Source: Gambelia wislizenii
Taxonomy: Eukaryota; Chordata; Lepidosauria; Squamata; Crotaphytidae
Length of the DNA: 64,000 bases
Direction: 5' to 3'
Assembly (NCBI GenBank): GCA_030847615.1
Contig: JAUMIR010000003.1
Span: 286,310,265-286,374,264 of the forward strand
Shown here: positions 31,138-42,014 of the stretch, piece by piece
How positions within the stretch are numbered: the stretch's first letter is position 1
Layout: each line of letters opens with the position of its first letter
Notes under the pieces: model-generated
Told to the model about the DNA's origin: nothing
What the model saw: the letters and a program-made list of their open reading frames with translations, nothing else
Database searches by the model: none
Made by a program: the position numbers and the translations under genes

Positions 31138-31957
31138 CAGATCAATCCCTGTATACATGGATTTGGTATTAATAGTTTCACTTTTCCACGGCCCTGTCTA
31201 TACAAGGTGAAAAACCCCTGGATTGCTTTGCAGTAATGACAAATTGCAGCAGCTGCAATCTGTCCTAATGGTGTTTTGGCCCCCAAAAGCTTTGCATGCC
31301 TGCTGGTCAAGAGGGCAGTCACAAGTGATTTATTCATGTTTTTACTTGCCTTAATTTGCTGCTGCAGAACTTTTTTTTTAAAACTATTTTCCATTGAGCA
31401 CTAGAGCAATATTTTGCCGATGAGGGGGGAAAACCAGCACCCCATTTTCTCACCTTAGTACTCGCTCACTAAAGTGAAAATCCAACATGGCGGCACCAGG
31501 CACTTGCCCTGTTACCAAGCCACACTCCCTGTGCTTGTCTGGCCAATCAGCTCTGTGCTTCCACTCCTATGGGAAAGTGATTCAAAGCAAATCACTTGTC
31601 CAAATGAGCAGCGATGCATATTCCCCTTGCTGGGTTTTTTAAACTCCAGGAAAAGCCGTGAAGGCTTTTTCTTTGGAGTTTTTGACATTTTTCGCTCCCT
31701 CCTTCCAAATATGGCAAAATGATACGGGATTCCATTAAGACAGGTAGGATTCTCCTTGCATTCCATGAGGAGTATTTTTACCGCCAAGACAGCCCCACAC
31801 TTGAAAAAATATGTTCTTTCTAGGTGTTCCAATGTGATTCTATTGTCAACTTCCAGTGTTCCTCTCTTGAAAATAATAGGGTTCCCTATCATCCACAGTT
31901 TCAGATATCCACAGGGGGTCTTGGAACATATCCCCTGCAGATATGGGGGTCGACCTG
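31138..31957. mobile_element. Tigger-like MITE split by a Harbinger-like MITE
   Basis: Left end CAGATCAATCCCTGTATACA after TA, right end GATATGGGGGTCGACCTG before TA. Right-hand inner sequence GAAAATAATAGGGTTCCCTA matches the intact copy at 15782-16004. The Harbinger-like element at 31190-31795 separates the two parts. The junction reconstructs the intact copy's order. Confidence 0.8.
31190..31795 (+). mobile_element. Harbinger-like MITE (GGG-TIR family), copy 2, with 3-bp target duplication
   Basis: Ends GGCCCTGTCTATAC and CCGCCAAGACAGCCC, flanked by CAC on both sides (31187-31189 and 31796-31798). GG(G)-starting inverted repeats with a 3-bp duplication fit PIF/Harbinger, which is inference from structure. 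Inner landmarks are AATCCAACATGGCGGCACCA, 'ctccaggaaaagccgtgaag' and TGCATTCCATGAGGAGTATT. No transposase ORF. Confidence 0.75.
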
Positions 31958-33225
31958 TATGAATTGTTGACAGGAAATGAACATCAAGTCTAGTTTGACC
32001 TACAGCATACAAGTTTAGGATCAGGTATTGCATACAGTATTTTTACTGTCAGGTGCAGTAGTGTTCTGGCTTGGGAAAATGCCCAAGGACTTTCATTTCA
32101 TAGATATCTTAACAGAATGAGGGCAGATGCACTTTCAGAAAACTGGCCATTTTTGTATGAAAGTAGAAATAAAGAAAGAGCTTTGTAGCAACCTGGTACC
32201 TGTTTGAACGGGGTTTCAAGCACTAAATGTTTTAGATGGACCTCCAATTAATCAACTGGATTGTTGGCATTGCAGATATTAATCTATTGTAGAAATAGAG
32301 CAACTGATAATAGACATTATGTATCAAGGGATGTATAAATAAGATTATTTACAGCTGATTTTGAAAATGTATATTGTTATGTGCTTTCATGTCAACTCTG
32401 ACTTTCGATAACCCTCTCCTCAGGTTTTCTTGGCAAGATTTATTCAGAGGTTTGCCATTGCCTTCCTCTAAGGATGACTCTATTTGACATGTTATAATTT
32501 TATTGTTAATTTTGTACGGCTGGGTGGGAAAAACTGATGTTTGAATGCTAAACAGAAATTTAAAAAACACTAACAACATACTAGAGACCTATATTGCACT
32601 TAAAGAAAAAGATTATTCTAAAAAAAAAAGTCAAATCATTGGTAATTGCCAAAAGAAAAGAAGAAGCATGATGACTAGTGTCACTGGTAGCCTAGCTGCT
32701 CTAAGAATATTTGACTGGACAGTTGTAAAACATTTTGACAAGGATACTGGATCAGGGCTGAAGGGAGCTGGTGCCTGTTGTGACAATTTAAGGAACACAC
32801 ACACACTATAGAGCAGTCCTTAGAAGCTTTCGTGGTATTTTATCTTTTTTAAAAAAAAGTATGACACTTCATTAAAAGGTATGTCTGTGTGGTAGCCCCA
32901 CACTGCCTTATTCATTGATAACATGATTTTTAAACAAACAAACAAATAATTTACTCTTATACAAGCCCATTTCTGTCAGATGATATTCACTACATGCTTT
33001 ATGAAGATCTCAAGTCAATGGTACTAAAAATAGAACTCTGGGGTGATCTAATGATTAAAGCATACCATAGTACATTTTTATAGCAGGCCTGACATAGGAT
33101 CCTTTGGAAAACTATTGGGTTGGTTGTTTTTGTTGTCTGCTCATTTGTTTTTCCAATTACTCTAGTTTAAAATTTCATTAAAATTACCTCTCTCTATAGG
33201 CCTGCAAGAAAATCTGAAAGATAGG
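31958..33225. other. No gene; a SINE tail fragment
   Basis: A tRNA SINE 3' fragment in reverse lies at about 32374-32480 ('aggttttcttggcaagattt' and 'gaggtttgccattgccttcc'). Nothing else is recognised. Confidence 0.5.
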
Positions 33226-33264
33226 AAGTTGCCTTATACTTAGTCAGACTGTCTGTTCTAGATG

Positions 33265-33643
33265 AGGGGCAAAGGGTGGCCTGTAGAGCTGTTTTGTGGC
33301 CCATAGAGCCCACCAGGTGTATGTATGTGTGTGTATATATATATATATATGATGCAGAATGCACAGAAATTATCTCTAAGGAGCACAGATGGAACTTATA
33401 TATTTGGAACCCCCCTGGACCCTTTTGGATCAAAATAAAATTTTTCAACTTAATTCCTTCCCCCCCAAAATGGCCAAAAATGCCCTCTAGGGGCCCAGGA
33501 AGGCCCCTAAACATTCCCCATGCCCCACAGTGTGTGTTTGGGAGCAAAACATTATTTCTTTTTTTGTAGGAACAGATGTGGCCTTCCAAGTTCTCCTTGA
33601 GGGCTAACGCAGCCCCCTAGTCTTACACAGTTGCCACCCTTGG
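33265..33643. mobile_element. hAT-type non-autonomous element
   Basis: Inverted ends: about GGCAAAGGGTGGCC on the left and GTTGCCACCCTTGG on the right. Flanks TCTAGATG and TCTAGAC are similar and may be an 8-bp duplication with changes. The body contains 'ccctctaggggcccaggaag', as in the element at 19903-20379. A (GT)n/(AT)n microsatellite lies at 33318-33350. Confidence 0.6.
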
Positions 33644-33650
33644 TCTAGAC

Positions 33651-33838
33651 CAGCCATTCTCAACCTTTTTATCCTGGAGGAACTTTTGAAATAGTTTTCA
33701 GGTCTCAGGGAACCCTTGCATAAACATTATTCTCTATATTGCTATTGCTTTCCCCCCACAATCACAATCTCTTGAGGAACCCCTAGCAACCTCTTGGGAA
33801 CCCCTAGGGTTCCAGGGAACCCTGGTTGAGAAACACTG
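33651..33838. mobile_element. hAT MITE with perfect 8-bp target duplication
   Basis: Ends CAGCCATTCTCAACCTTTTT and CCTGGTTGAGAAACACTG are inverted repeats of the hAT/Charlie pattern. The 8-bp flank GTCTAGAC occurs at 33643-33650 and 33839-33846. 188 bp, no coding content. Confidence 0.9.
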
Positions 33839-34010
33839 GTCTAGACTGTACTGTCTGCTGCAGCTGGTAGCCACTGACTCTGCAGCACTTCAGGCAAGAT
33901 ATTTCCCCATTATCTGCCACCTGACCCTTTTAAGTGGAAGAGTCAGGAATATCCTGGTTCTTCCACAAGATGCAAAGAATGTGTTCTGTCACCAAGCTGG
34001 GATCCCATCA

Positions 34011-35793
34011 GGAATATGGTGACATTTAAGAGGATGTGTGTAGATACAGACTCTCTCTCTCTCATATTCTCATTCATTGACACACACACACTAACATTAT
34101 CAAAGGAAAATGTGATAGCACTGTTGAAAGAAGTTATGGAAATGCATACCTGCAAGACTTTTCCAGCACAAATACATTTCCAGCGCAAATACATTTATTA
34201 GTAAATGAATGTTAGAAAGGTAGGCTTTTGACAATTGGCCTTCGTTTTGGCAATCAACTGGTTGCTGAAGAAGGGGTTTTAACCATTTAGTGGGTGTAAT
34301 ATTTAAACCCTTTTAAGGAAACCATTTCTAGTTCAATAGTAATAGTAGTAGTAGTTGTTGTTATTATTATCATTATTGTGTTTAATTGTGTTTTAATATT
34401 ATAAAAAGTTCATGTTATTTTTATCTCTTTTTAAGCCTGTGGAGAGTGACCTTGAGTCCCATTCTGGCAGAAAGGAGTGATATAAATTGGAGAATGAGAG
34501 AAATTTCAGGCAGGCAGGCTGATTGCATCTGTTCAATATCTTCATTCCACCCCTCACCCCCCTTAAGCTAGTTGAAATACTTTATCCTAACATGATTGTA
34601 TAGGTCTTGTCCCCTTTTTGCATCTGGCCATCCTAGTACTTGGTTCAGAGTTTAGGTTCACATCCTTCAGTGAAATAAGGAATTCCTGGTGTACATTTCA
34701 GCATCCACACAGATATGCACTTTTTATAATCCACAGGTATGAGATGATATGTAGTTCACCAACCATCCATCCTCATGTAGGACCAATGAATATTGTGGAA
34801 TCTGCACAGCTAGTTATGTACACTTTAATACAAAGGAGTCTTTCACACTACAAAATTATAGCATTATGATTCCACATTAACAAAAGATGGGTGCATCTTT
34901 TGTAGTTTGGTGAGGCATTAGAGCTCCCTGGCTGAGAATTCTAAATACCTATCCCTAAATTGCATCATATCTGATTTCTCCATGAATGTTTCTGCACTTC
35001 AGACATCAACCAGAAATCCAAGCAGTTGGGTCCTATATAAATGTAGTCACTCAAATAAGTGCTTTATAAGCATATAGTTTCCTGTCTTAAGTGTACACAT
35101 TTTAATTAGTTTATTTTTATTTTTATAGATTTCATTCTATGTATGTTAAATGAGGCAGGCATGAAGATATATTTTTTGTACTTGTTCAGTCAAAGTTACT
35201 CATATATGTGTATTGTCTTTCCCCATTTTAACAGGTCCTCAAGAAGACCATATAAATATGCCTAGAACAAAATTTGCTGGGCTAATTTCTGAATTTTTTT
35301 TTTAAAAAAATCCTGAGAATCAGTCTGTCCTTCATATCAGGTTTTATTGGATGTTTCTAGCCTGGGGGGGGGGTACATAATTAAACAAACAGCAGTGATC
35401 CAAAAAGCAAATTTTAACCAACTTTTTACTTTTTTTCTGGCAACAAGCATACCACAAAGAACAGAACAACAGAACAGCTGTTTCCTGAGTGCCTTTCTTA
35501 ACATAGTCAAAAAGATGTTTTACATCCGCCTTCATCATACATTTTTAAAGATGTATATCTCCAAATCTCCAACATGTGCTTTAATTTTGATCTTCTCCCA
35601 TGCTAAGATCATTACCCTCTTTCTAGTTGTTGCAAGTAAGGAAAATGTTGTCCACAATTTTAATATTTTGTTTGACTAGTAACTTCCTCTAATTACTGGA
35701 TAGAAATGCAGAACATGTAAGTTCAACCACCTAACAAAAATCAATCCATGCTGTTGAACCTGCTCCGATTATTGCAAATGGTGGCAAGAATGA
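34011..35793. other. No gene; an L2 tail and hAT fragment
   Basis: An L2-like 3' tail at about 34310-34490 contains TGTGGAGAGTGACCTTGAGT and 'gtgatataaattgg', preceded by trinucleotide runs. A hAT-type fragment is at 34850-34945 ('ttttgtagtttggtgaggca'). No domain is seen in the small ORFs. Confidence 0.5.
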
Positions 35794-36545
35794 GAGCCAG
35801 TGTGGTGTAGTGGTTTGAGCATTGGACTATGGACCCATCTATAGATGGGGGGAATATGAATGTGTCTGAAAAAGGAGCCATTCACAGCACTGTGACCTGT
35901 CTAAACAGTCAAAAGATTCCCCCCTAAACTTCATATGCCCCCTAGCCAAGATGGTGGCCACAAGTGATTTACTTGCACTTTTAAATCTGCCACCGCCAAA
36001 TTTATTTTTAAAAAACAGTTTATCGTGGTGCGCACATGCGATATTTCATATTTACAAAAAGAGAAAAAGAGAGTATAAGATCGCCATTTTATCAACTTAC
36101 CAGACCCTCGCTTAGCCAAAAATCCAACATGGCAGCAGCAGGTGCTTTCCCTGTTTTCTAGCCCCACCCCCATGCTCATCCAGCCAATCAGATTATGCTC
36201 CCTGGTCACACCAATGTGAATGTGAGTGTCTAAATGATCTCACATTTGCATGCCGTACGGAACTTTTTTAAAAATCCAGGAAAAGCCCCGGAGGCTTCCC
36301 ACATGGAGTTAACCCTAACCCCCCTACCAAATGACATGTATTTATGTGAATGTCCATTTGTACAGATCGTCGTCCATTCACACCCCGTTAGGATTATTTT
36401 CACCATTTAGACAAGCCCTACGACTGGAGACCAGGGTTTGAATCCCCGCTCATCCATGAAAACCCACTGGCTTGGGTGACCTTGGACAAGTCACACTCTT
36501 TCAGCCTCAAAGGAAGGCAAAGGCAACCCTGCTTTGAACAAATCT
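35794..36545 (+). mobile_element. tRNA-derived SINE split by a Harbinger-like element
   Basis: The head GAGCCAGTGTGGTGTAGTGG, then 'ttgagcattggac', is broken at 35830. It resumes at 36419 with TACGACTGGAGACCAGGGTT, CGCTCATCCATGAAAACCCA and GACAAGTCACACTCTTTCAG. Removing the insertion and one target duplication restores the normal SINE order. The tail is partly lost. Confidence 0.85.
35831..36418 (+). mobile_element. Harbinger-like MITE (GGG-TIR family), copy 3, with 3-bp target duplication
   Basis: Left end GGACCCATCTATAGATGGGG; right end CACCATTTAGACAAGCCC. The flank is TAT on the left (35828-35830) and TAC on the right (36419-36421), consistent with a 3-bp duplication that has one later change. 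Interior AAATCCAACATGGCAGCAGC and 'atccaggaaaagccccggag' match copy 2. Confidence 0.75.
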
Positions 36546-36549
36546 TACA

Positions 36550-38235
36550 ATAATTTTTGACTTACAATAATTTTTAAAAGATTCAGCTAAAATATTAGTT
36601 TACAAAATTTTAAAAAGAATTAAATAACAATATTATTTTAAAAACATTTTAAAAGTTAAAAACATTAAAGATGATTTAAAACAGAATTTCCAATAAAAGA
36701 TTAAAAATAGAGCACACCACTTCACACACATACTACTGCTCCATAATTAAAATTCAAAGGAGTGCCTGATTAAAAACATCTTTACCTGCTGATAGAGAGA
36801 GAGGAGGAAGTGGGTCAACTGGACCTCCTGTGGAAGGGAGTTCCACAGCCTGGAAGCAGCCACTGAGAAGGCTGTCCCTGAGTCCTCACCAAACGTGCCT
36901 ACAAAGATGGTGGGACTGAGAGAAAGCCTTTCCCTGTAGATCTTAAAGCTTTCACTGATTTAATTAAGGAGATACAGTTTTTCAGATAGTCTGGACTCAA
37001 GCCATGTAGGGCTCTAAAAGTCAAAACCAGCACTTCGAATTCTGTCCAGAAACAGACTGGTAGCCAGTGAAGATGTTTCAAAAGGGGATTGTTTCTTGAT
37101 CTTTTGGCTAAAATCATGCATAGTTTCAACCGGGGAGCCACATGTTCCCTGTAACTAGCCCAGTCAACAGCCTGGCTGCAGCATTCTAGATCCACTGAAG
37201 TTTAGGAACTGTTTCCAAAGGCAGCCCCATGTGGAGAACATCACAGTGCTCCAAATGGGTTGTTTTCAAGGCATATGTTACTGTTGCCAGATCTGATTTC
37301 TTAAGGAATGAGCACAGTTGCCACATGGATTTTAACTGTACAAACCTGCTCCCAACGGCAGCTAAAACCTGGGCATCCAGGCTCAGATCCAAGTCCAGGA
37401 GTATACCTATGAACCTGAATTTCAGGGGAAATGTAACCCCATACAGCACAAACTGAAATGCCTTTCAACTGACCAGGAGCACCTCTGCCTTATCTGGATT
37501 AAGTTTCAGTTTGTTCACCCTCATCTGGTCCATTACTGACAGCAGACACTGGTTTAGCACAGAAACAGCTTCCTTTGAATCAGATGGAAAGGAGGGACAG
37601 AGTTGCGTGTCATCAGCTTATTGATGACACTGAAGCCCAAAACTCCAGTGACCTCTCCGAGCGGTTTCATGTAAATATTAAACAGCATGAGGGACAGAAC
37701 CGAGCTCTGAGGGATACCGCAGCCCAGCAGCAAGGGTGTTGGACAGGCATTCCCCAGCACCGCCTTCTGAGTCTGTCCCTCCAAGAAGGACCAAAGCCAC
37801 TGTAAAACAATTTCCTTGAGCCCCATTGCAGAGGGTAACCAAGAAGGATACCATGGTTGATGCTACTGAAAGCTGCTAAGAGGTCCAACAGAACCAACAG
37901 GGTCTCTCCTCCTATCTAGTTCCCTGTGTAGGTCATTTACCAAGATGGCCAAAGCTGTCTCCGCCCAATAGCCAGAACTGAAGCCAAGTTAAAATAGATA
38001 CAGATAATCTATTTCATCAGAAAGCCCTGGAGCTGGAAGGCCACCACATGCTCTAGAATGTTGCCCCAAAAAAGGGATACTGGAGACTGGCCAATAGTTC
38101 TCCAGTATGGTGGGATCCAGGGTGGGTTCCTTCAAAAAGGGCCTCGCTGCAGCCTCTTTTAGGCAAGATGGATGTCAGTCTTGCTGTAGTAAGGAATTCA
38201 CTACTCCCTTTACTTTCTCCACCAATTCCCCCCCC
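36550..38235 (-). pseudogene. L2-type LINE ORF2 remnant (RT to C-terminus)
   Basis: On the minus strand the RT appears in fragments: VLLDLLAAFSSINHGILL (motif A region, with a D in LLDL), then LQWLWSFLEGQTQ, then GIPQSSVLSLMLFNIYMKPL (motif B region). The YADD box is degraded: the minus-strand text near 37625 reads 'ataagctgat'. The connection and C-terminal parts follow (AALGSRF-like at 37330; HWLPVCFWTEFEVLVLTFRALHG around 37040). The 3' UTR is A-rich, 36550-36780. Multiple frameshifts and stops show it is dead. Strand and order agree with an L2-clade LINE. Confidence 0.8.
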
Positions 38236-38267
38236 CCGGCTACTTTAAACACAACTGCAGTATCCAA

Positions 38268-40179
38268 GGGCTCAGTTACACAGCAGTTTTTATCCCAGGG
38301 AGACGTGAGACATCCTCATCCTGAGTTCGTCTTTTATTGTTTACATGATTTGTCCTGGGATGAACAATATCCTGGGATTGTTGTTTACATGTCAACCTTT
38401 TCCGTGACAAAAACAAGATCCTGAGACATAGTATTCCGTGTTTTTGTTTGTTTGTTTACTCGGGAAAAGGTTCCGGGATATATTTTTTTTAAGCTCTCAG
38501 TCAAGGATGCAATTACTCGTTTTTTCACAACCATCGTGACGTACTTCCCCTGGAGTTTCCCGCCACCAGCAATGCTATTGGCTGCAACAAATGTTTGCTC
38601 AAGCTTCTGCATTTGTCAGTGAACATTTGCCAGGTCAATAGTAACTGTGATCCACCATAACTTTTGTATGGGTTTAATCATGGAAAGTTCAATAGCCTGC
38701 TGTATGGCTATCGCTGTCCTCATTCAAGGTACCATGAAAATGCTTGCCAGAAGGAGACGTCAGCAGTGTGTTAGACTGTTACGTCTCCCTCTTCTCATGC
38801 AACTGATGCAACAGTACTCCTCCAACTTATGAAGTAGGGTGTTATGGTGGAATTGATACAATAAACACACCTATGCTGTATCAGTCCTTTCTCCCTTTAT
38901 GCATTAATATAGCATTATGTTAATGCATTAACATTATACATTAAAATAATGCATTATGTTATGCATTAACATAGCTATGATTTTTTAAAACCTTTTGTAG
39001 TTGTGAAAATATGTAAAATTAAAAAATAAAAAGTATATTATGATTCTACCATGATGTTTACTATTGAACTATGAAGTGTTTTGACTGCTTGTACATGTTG
39101 ATTAGAAGCAGCACAGCTCATGTTCATAAACTTGTTTGAACTGATACAGTTTATGAACACCTAAGCGGCTACATTGTTGAATTGATGTTTGTAATTAACA
39201 GAAAAGGGACTTTAACTGACCCAAAAATAAAATAAAAATGGGTCCGTGAGGTGGTGGAGTGCAGGGAAGTAGCTATCTCCACCAGAACACCAATTGTTTA
39301 CAAGACACGGATTTTTAAAATTTAAAAAGTTATGTTGCAGGATCTTATAGGTAGGACAGATTCTAATGGTCTTTACGAAAATATAAAAACTCGAATTTCC
39401 GCAAACTGCCTCATGACGTTATGAGTCTCTCCCAGCAGGTTGGTGCACCGGACCGCCTCATGCGTTCCTCTAACCAGAGGAACTGCAACTTCTTCTTGGA
39501 GGCGACGTGGTTCCTCTGAGAAAGGGGCTTCATCAGGATGGGCCTCCAGTGCTGGTCCAAGTTCAAAAACTTGGCCAGTTCTACCAGGCACTGGAGGCCA
39601 ATAATGGAAACCCACGGCATTCTTCTGTGGTCCGATCATGCCCCTTGCGCCTCATCTCCGCAGCTATTTTTTCAAAAAGGTCTGTATTTCTACAGCACTC
39701 TCTCAGATGCTCGTGTACCTTCTGTTCACCCCAAATACCGAGCAAGTCTATTGTTTCCACATGGGATGCTGCATCCACCTTTCCTTCCTCATGTACCGCT
39801 TTGGCATCCATACCACTGTCCTCTCAGGTGAAGATGCAGGAATACAATGGCTTCTGAGGTTGGCAATTTAAAAATCATTTGAAAAAGGGTCACTGACCCC
39901 TCCTTCTCTGAACTCTGTGCCCGCCCCTGCCCACCTCAATTTCCGGGCATCATCTGCTCCCATAATATATTGTCCTGACCTGTTCACATTTCTGATTTTT
40001 TGCAACCATCCGTGACTTTTTAAAAAACACGGGACAAACTGTGGGGCAGAAAGTCCCACTTCTTGAAGGATTTAAGGTGCCCCCCTTCTGAAAAGCGCGA
40101 GATCGTCACTATGTACGTGTGAACAACTAGAGTTCATCACGAATTCATCCCAGGACATTTTTGCCATGTAAACATTCCC
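38268..40179 (-). mobile_element. PIF/Harbinger-like element with Myb/SANT coding remnant
   Basis: Ends GGGCTCAGTTACACAGCAGT (from 38268) and CATGTAAACATTCCC (to 40179) are imperfect inverted repeats. Inner terminal sequence (TATCCCAGGG on the left, ATCCCAGGACATTTTTGCCA on the right) is also inverted. CAA flanks both sides (38265-38267 and 40180-40182), a 3-bp target duplication. A Myb/SANT-like coding remnant lies on the minus strand. Harbinger elements encode such a DNA-binding protein beside their transposase. No transposase is seen, so this is a deletion derivative. A palindrome-rich block of GCATTAACAT units lies at 38895-38970. Confidence 0.6.
39373..39811 (-). pseudogene. Myb/SANT-like (trihelix) DNA-binding protein remnant
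   Basis: The frame 39581-39811 encodes LLGIWGEQKVHEHLRECCRN followed by IAAEMRRKGHDRTTEECRG. This is the core of the Myb/SANT-like domain typical of Harbinger ORF2 proteins and related vertebrate genes: W near the start, the R-N pair, GHDRT, then EECR. It stops soon after, with FPLLASSAW. Sequence beyond is open in a different frame (39373-39639), suggesting a frameshift or small deletion. The domain presumably bound the element's terminal sequences and recruited the transposase. It could instead be a host-derived paralogue, but its position inside a TIR element favours the transposon. Not functional as it stands. Confidence 0.65.
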
Positions 40180-40481
40180 CAAGTCAGGGTGAATATTAGT
40201 GATTTTATTTGCAAAGTGCTGTGCAAATAAAATTTACTTAATATAATGCATTTTGTTCATTATCCCCACTAAAGTACATATTTTTGTATGCACTGCTTGA
40301 CTTGATAACTCCACAGAGAAGAGTGAACATTAAAGTATGACTGTGTTTTAGTTCACATATTGATTTGAGAAGGGCAAAGCAAGTAAGTAAGTTTTAAATG
40401 TGAGCTGAGCAAATTTCTCTACCATCCCAAGGCAAACAAAAATATCCAGGACAAATAATTTTAGATAAAAATGACTGTTAC

Positions 40482-40590
40482 CTGGAGAGTCATTTAGACT
40501 GAAGGCAATTCGTATTGCTTTATCAGCAGCTATCCTTGCTGTGGTGATCATGTGGGCACTTGGGCCTATGCGTTTACTTGTATCTTCCAG
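40482..40590 (-). CDS. Candidate host exon, gene not recognised
   Basis: On the minus strand an open segment of 109 bp is bounded by a TATTTTGCAG acceptor just upstream and a CTCCAG/GTAACA donor downstream. It is open in one frame, encoding 36 codons and one extra base. The peptide includes RIGPSAHMITTARIAADKAI and ends FSLNDSPG. It has no relation to the transposable elements around it, and its composition looks like real protein. I do not recognise the family. The polypyrimidine tract is weak. An internal exon is the simplest reading, with neighbouring exons outside the window or unrecognised; chance is possible. Confidence 0.45.
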
Positions 40591-40729
40591 CTGCAAAATA
40601 TAAATATTGCATATTTTACAGATAATGAGAAACCACTTCAATATGACTGAATGTTGTTTGAGGTCACATATTTAAATAATCCTCTCTCATTTTCAGGAAA
40701 AATGAATGCCCTGATATGTTTCTTTCACA

Positions 40730-41450
40730 AAGGCATATAGAGCATTTGGAAGACTTTACAAAAGCGTCTTCAGTAACAACACCTAAGGCGAAGCACAAAC
40801 ATCAGTGTGTATAGAGCCATTGTACTGTCTATTCTCCTTTATGGGTCTGAAACATGGGTCACCTGTCACCAACACTTACGACTCCTCGAACATTTTCATC
40901 AGTGCTGTATATGCACAATCCTAAATATACACTGGTCTGACTATGTGACGAATGTTGATATCCTTGAGCAAGCAGGGATCACCAGCATTGAGGCCATGAT
41001 ATTGAGAACACAGCTGCGCTGGGCAGGGCACGTTTCTAGGATGGAGGACCATCGCCTCCCCAAAATAGTACTCTACGGTGAACTCGCCACAGATCAGTGT
41101 AAGAGGGGTGCTCCAAAAGAGCGATACAAGGATTCCCTGAAACAACATCCAAGGCTTGGCCAAATTGATCACCAACAATGGTCCGCCCTGGCCTCACATC
41201 AGGAGGCATGGAGACACACTATCCACAATGCTGCAGCTTTATTTGAGAACTCACACTGAACAAGTCTTGAAGAGAAACGACAACGCAGAAAGAATCACAA
41301 CCTGGAAACATCACCCAAGGAGACCCTCTGCTGTGCTTTCTGCAACCAGACTTGTTTATCTCAGATTGGCCTTTTCAGTCATCAGCGCACTTGCAGAAAG
41401 TGCGGGATGAGTCCTTCCTGAATCTTCATTTGCGAAAAGCCAGAGAGGTA
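40730..41450 (+). mobile_element. Zinc-finger LINE, copy B
   Basis: The longest of the copies. The frame 40807-41259 covers the post-RT region (MYRAIVLSILLYGSETWVTC, then QLRWAGHVSRMEDHRLPKIV) and stops at 41257-41259. The zinc-finger tail follows in another frame (AFCNQTCLSQIGLFSHQRTC), so one frameshift separates them. It ends CTTCATTTGCGAAAAGCCAG. The 5' boundary near 40730 is uncertain, and no target duplication was found. Confidence 0.8.
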
Positions 41451-42014
41451 ATCTGCACTCATAGCAAATCTTCACTTTCCATTTAAACTTCCCATTTAAA
41501 AACTACATGCCAATAAATATATGTTCAGATGTTTTGGACTTCCAGAATCTCCCATCAGCATGGTCAATGCAAATAAATTGTGAGAGTTGTAGTCCAAAAC
41601 ATCTGTAGGACCAAAGGTGCTAGGACAATAAGTTTCGGAGTTATAGTGCAATCATATACATACTCAATGAGATACAAGCCACATTAAGTTCACGGGATTT
41701 GCTCAGAGGTAATTAAGCAACTAGGACTGCATATTTTGTACACAAATGCTGAGTTGATAAGATTCTCTTGATTATGTTTACTTTAGATAAGTGGGGAATC
41801 AAAACCAAATTAACTGGCTGCTCATTTTGTGTATCCATTCTAAAACATCTAAGGAACTGTGGGAATCCCCAAAAGCTGTGTAAACAGTTTGTGCAAGATC
41901 ATTTTGAAGAGGTATTGCCAGTAGAACACAAGCTACAAAAATAGAGAGACTGATCATGACTGCCGTTTGCTGGACAGACAAGCCCATCTTTTCCCCTTTG
42001 CTTACTTTCACAGC
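41451..42014. other. No gene proven; MITE fragment and open frame
   Basis: A hAT-type fragment at about 41528-41627 has GATGTTTTGGACTTCCAGAA and 'agttgtagtccaaaacatct' as inverted pieces. The minus-strand frame 41799-42095 includes a possible membrane helix (AVMISLSIFVACVLLAIPL) but runs into antisense LINE sequence and lacks convincing splice signals, so I do not call it. Confidence 0.45.

Larger units (their letters stand above)
33226..34010 (-). mobile_element. tRNA-derived SINE (second type) split by two hAT elements
   Basis: Outer parts are 33226-33264 (GTTGCCTTATACTTAGTCAG) and 33847-34010 (CTGTACTGTCTGCTGCAGCT ... 'gcaaagaatgtgttctgtca'). In a common reptile SINE these parts are adjacent, with a tRNA-like head at the minus-strand start. 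Two hAT-type elements interrupt it at TCTAGA sites. Confidence 0.65.

Noticed and set aside
33950..34010. tRNA gene
   Set aside because: It is the degraded tRNA-like head of a SINE, without a complete cloverleaf.
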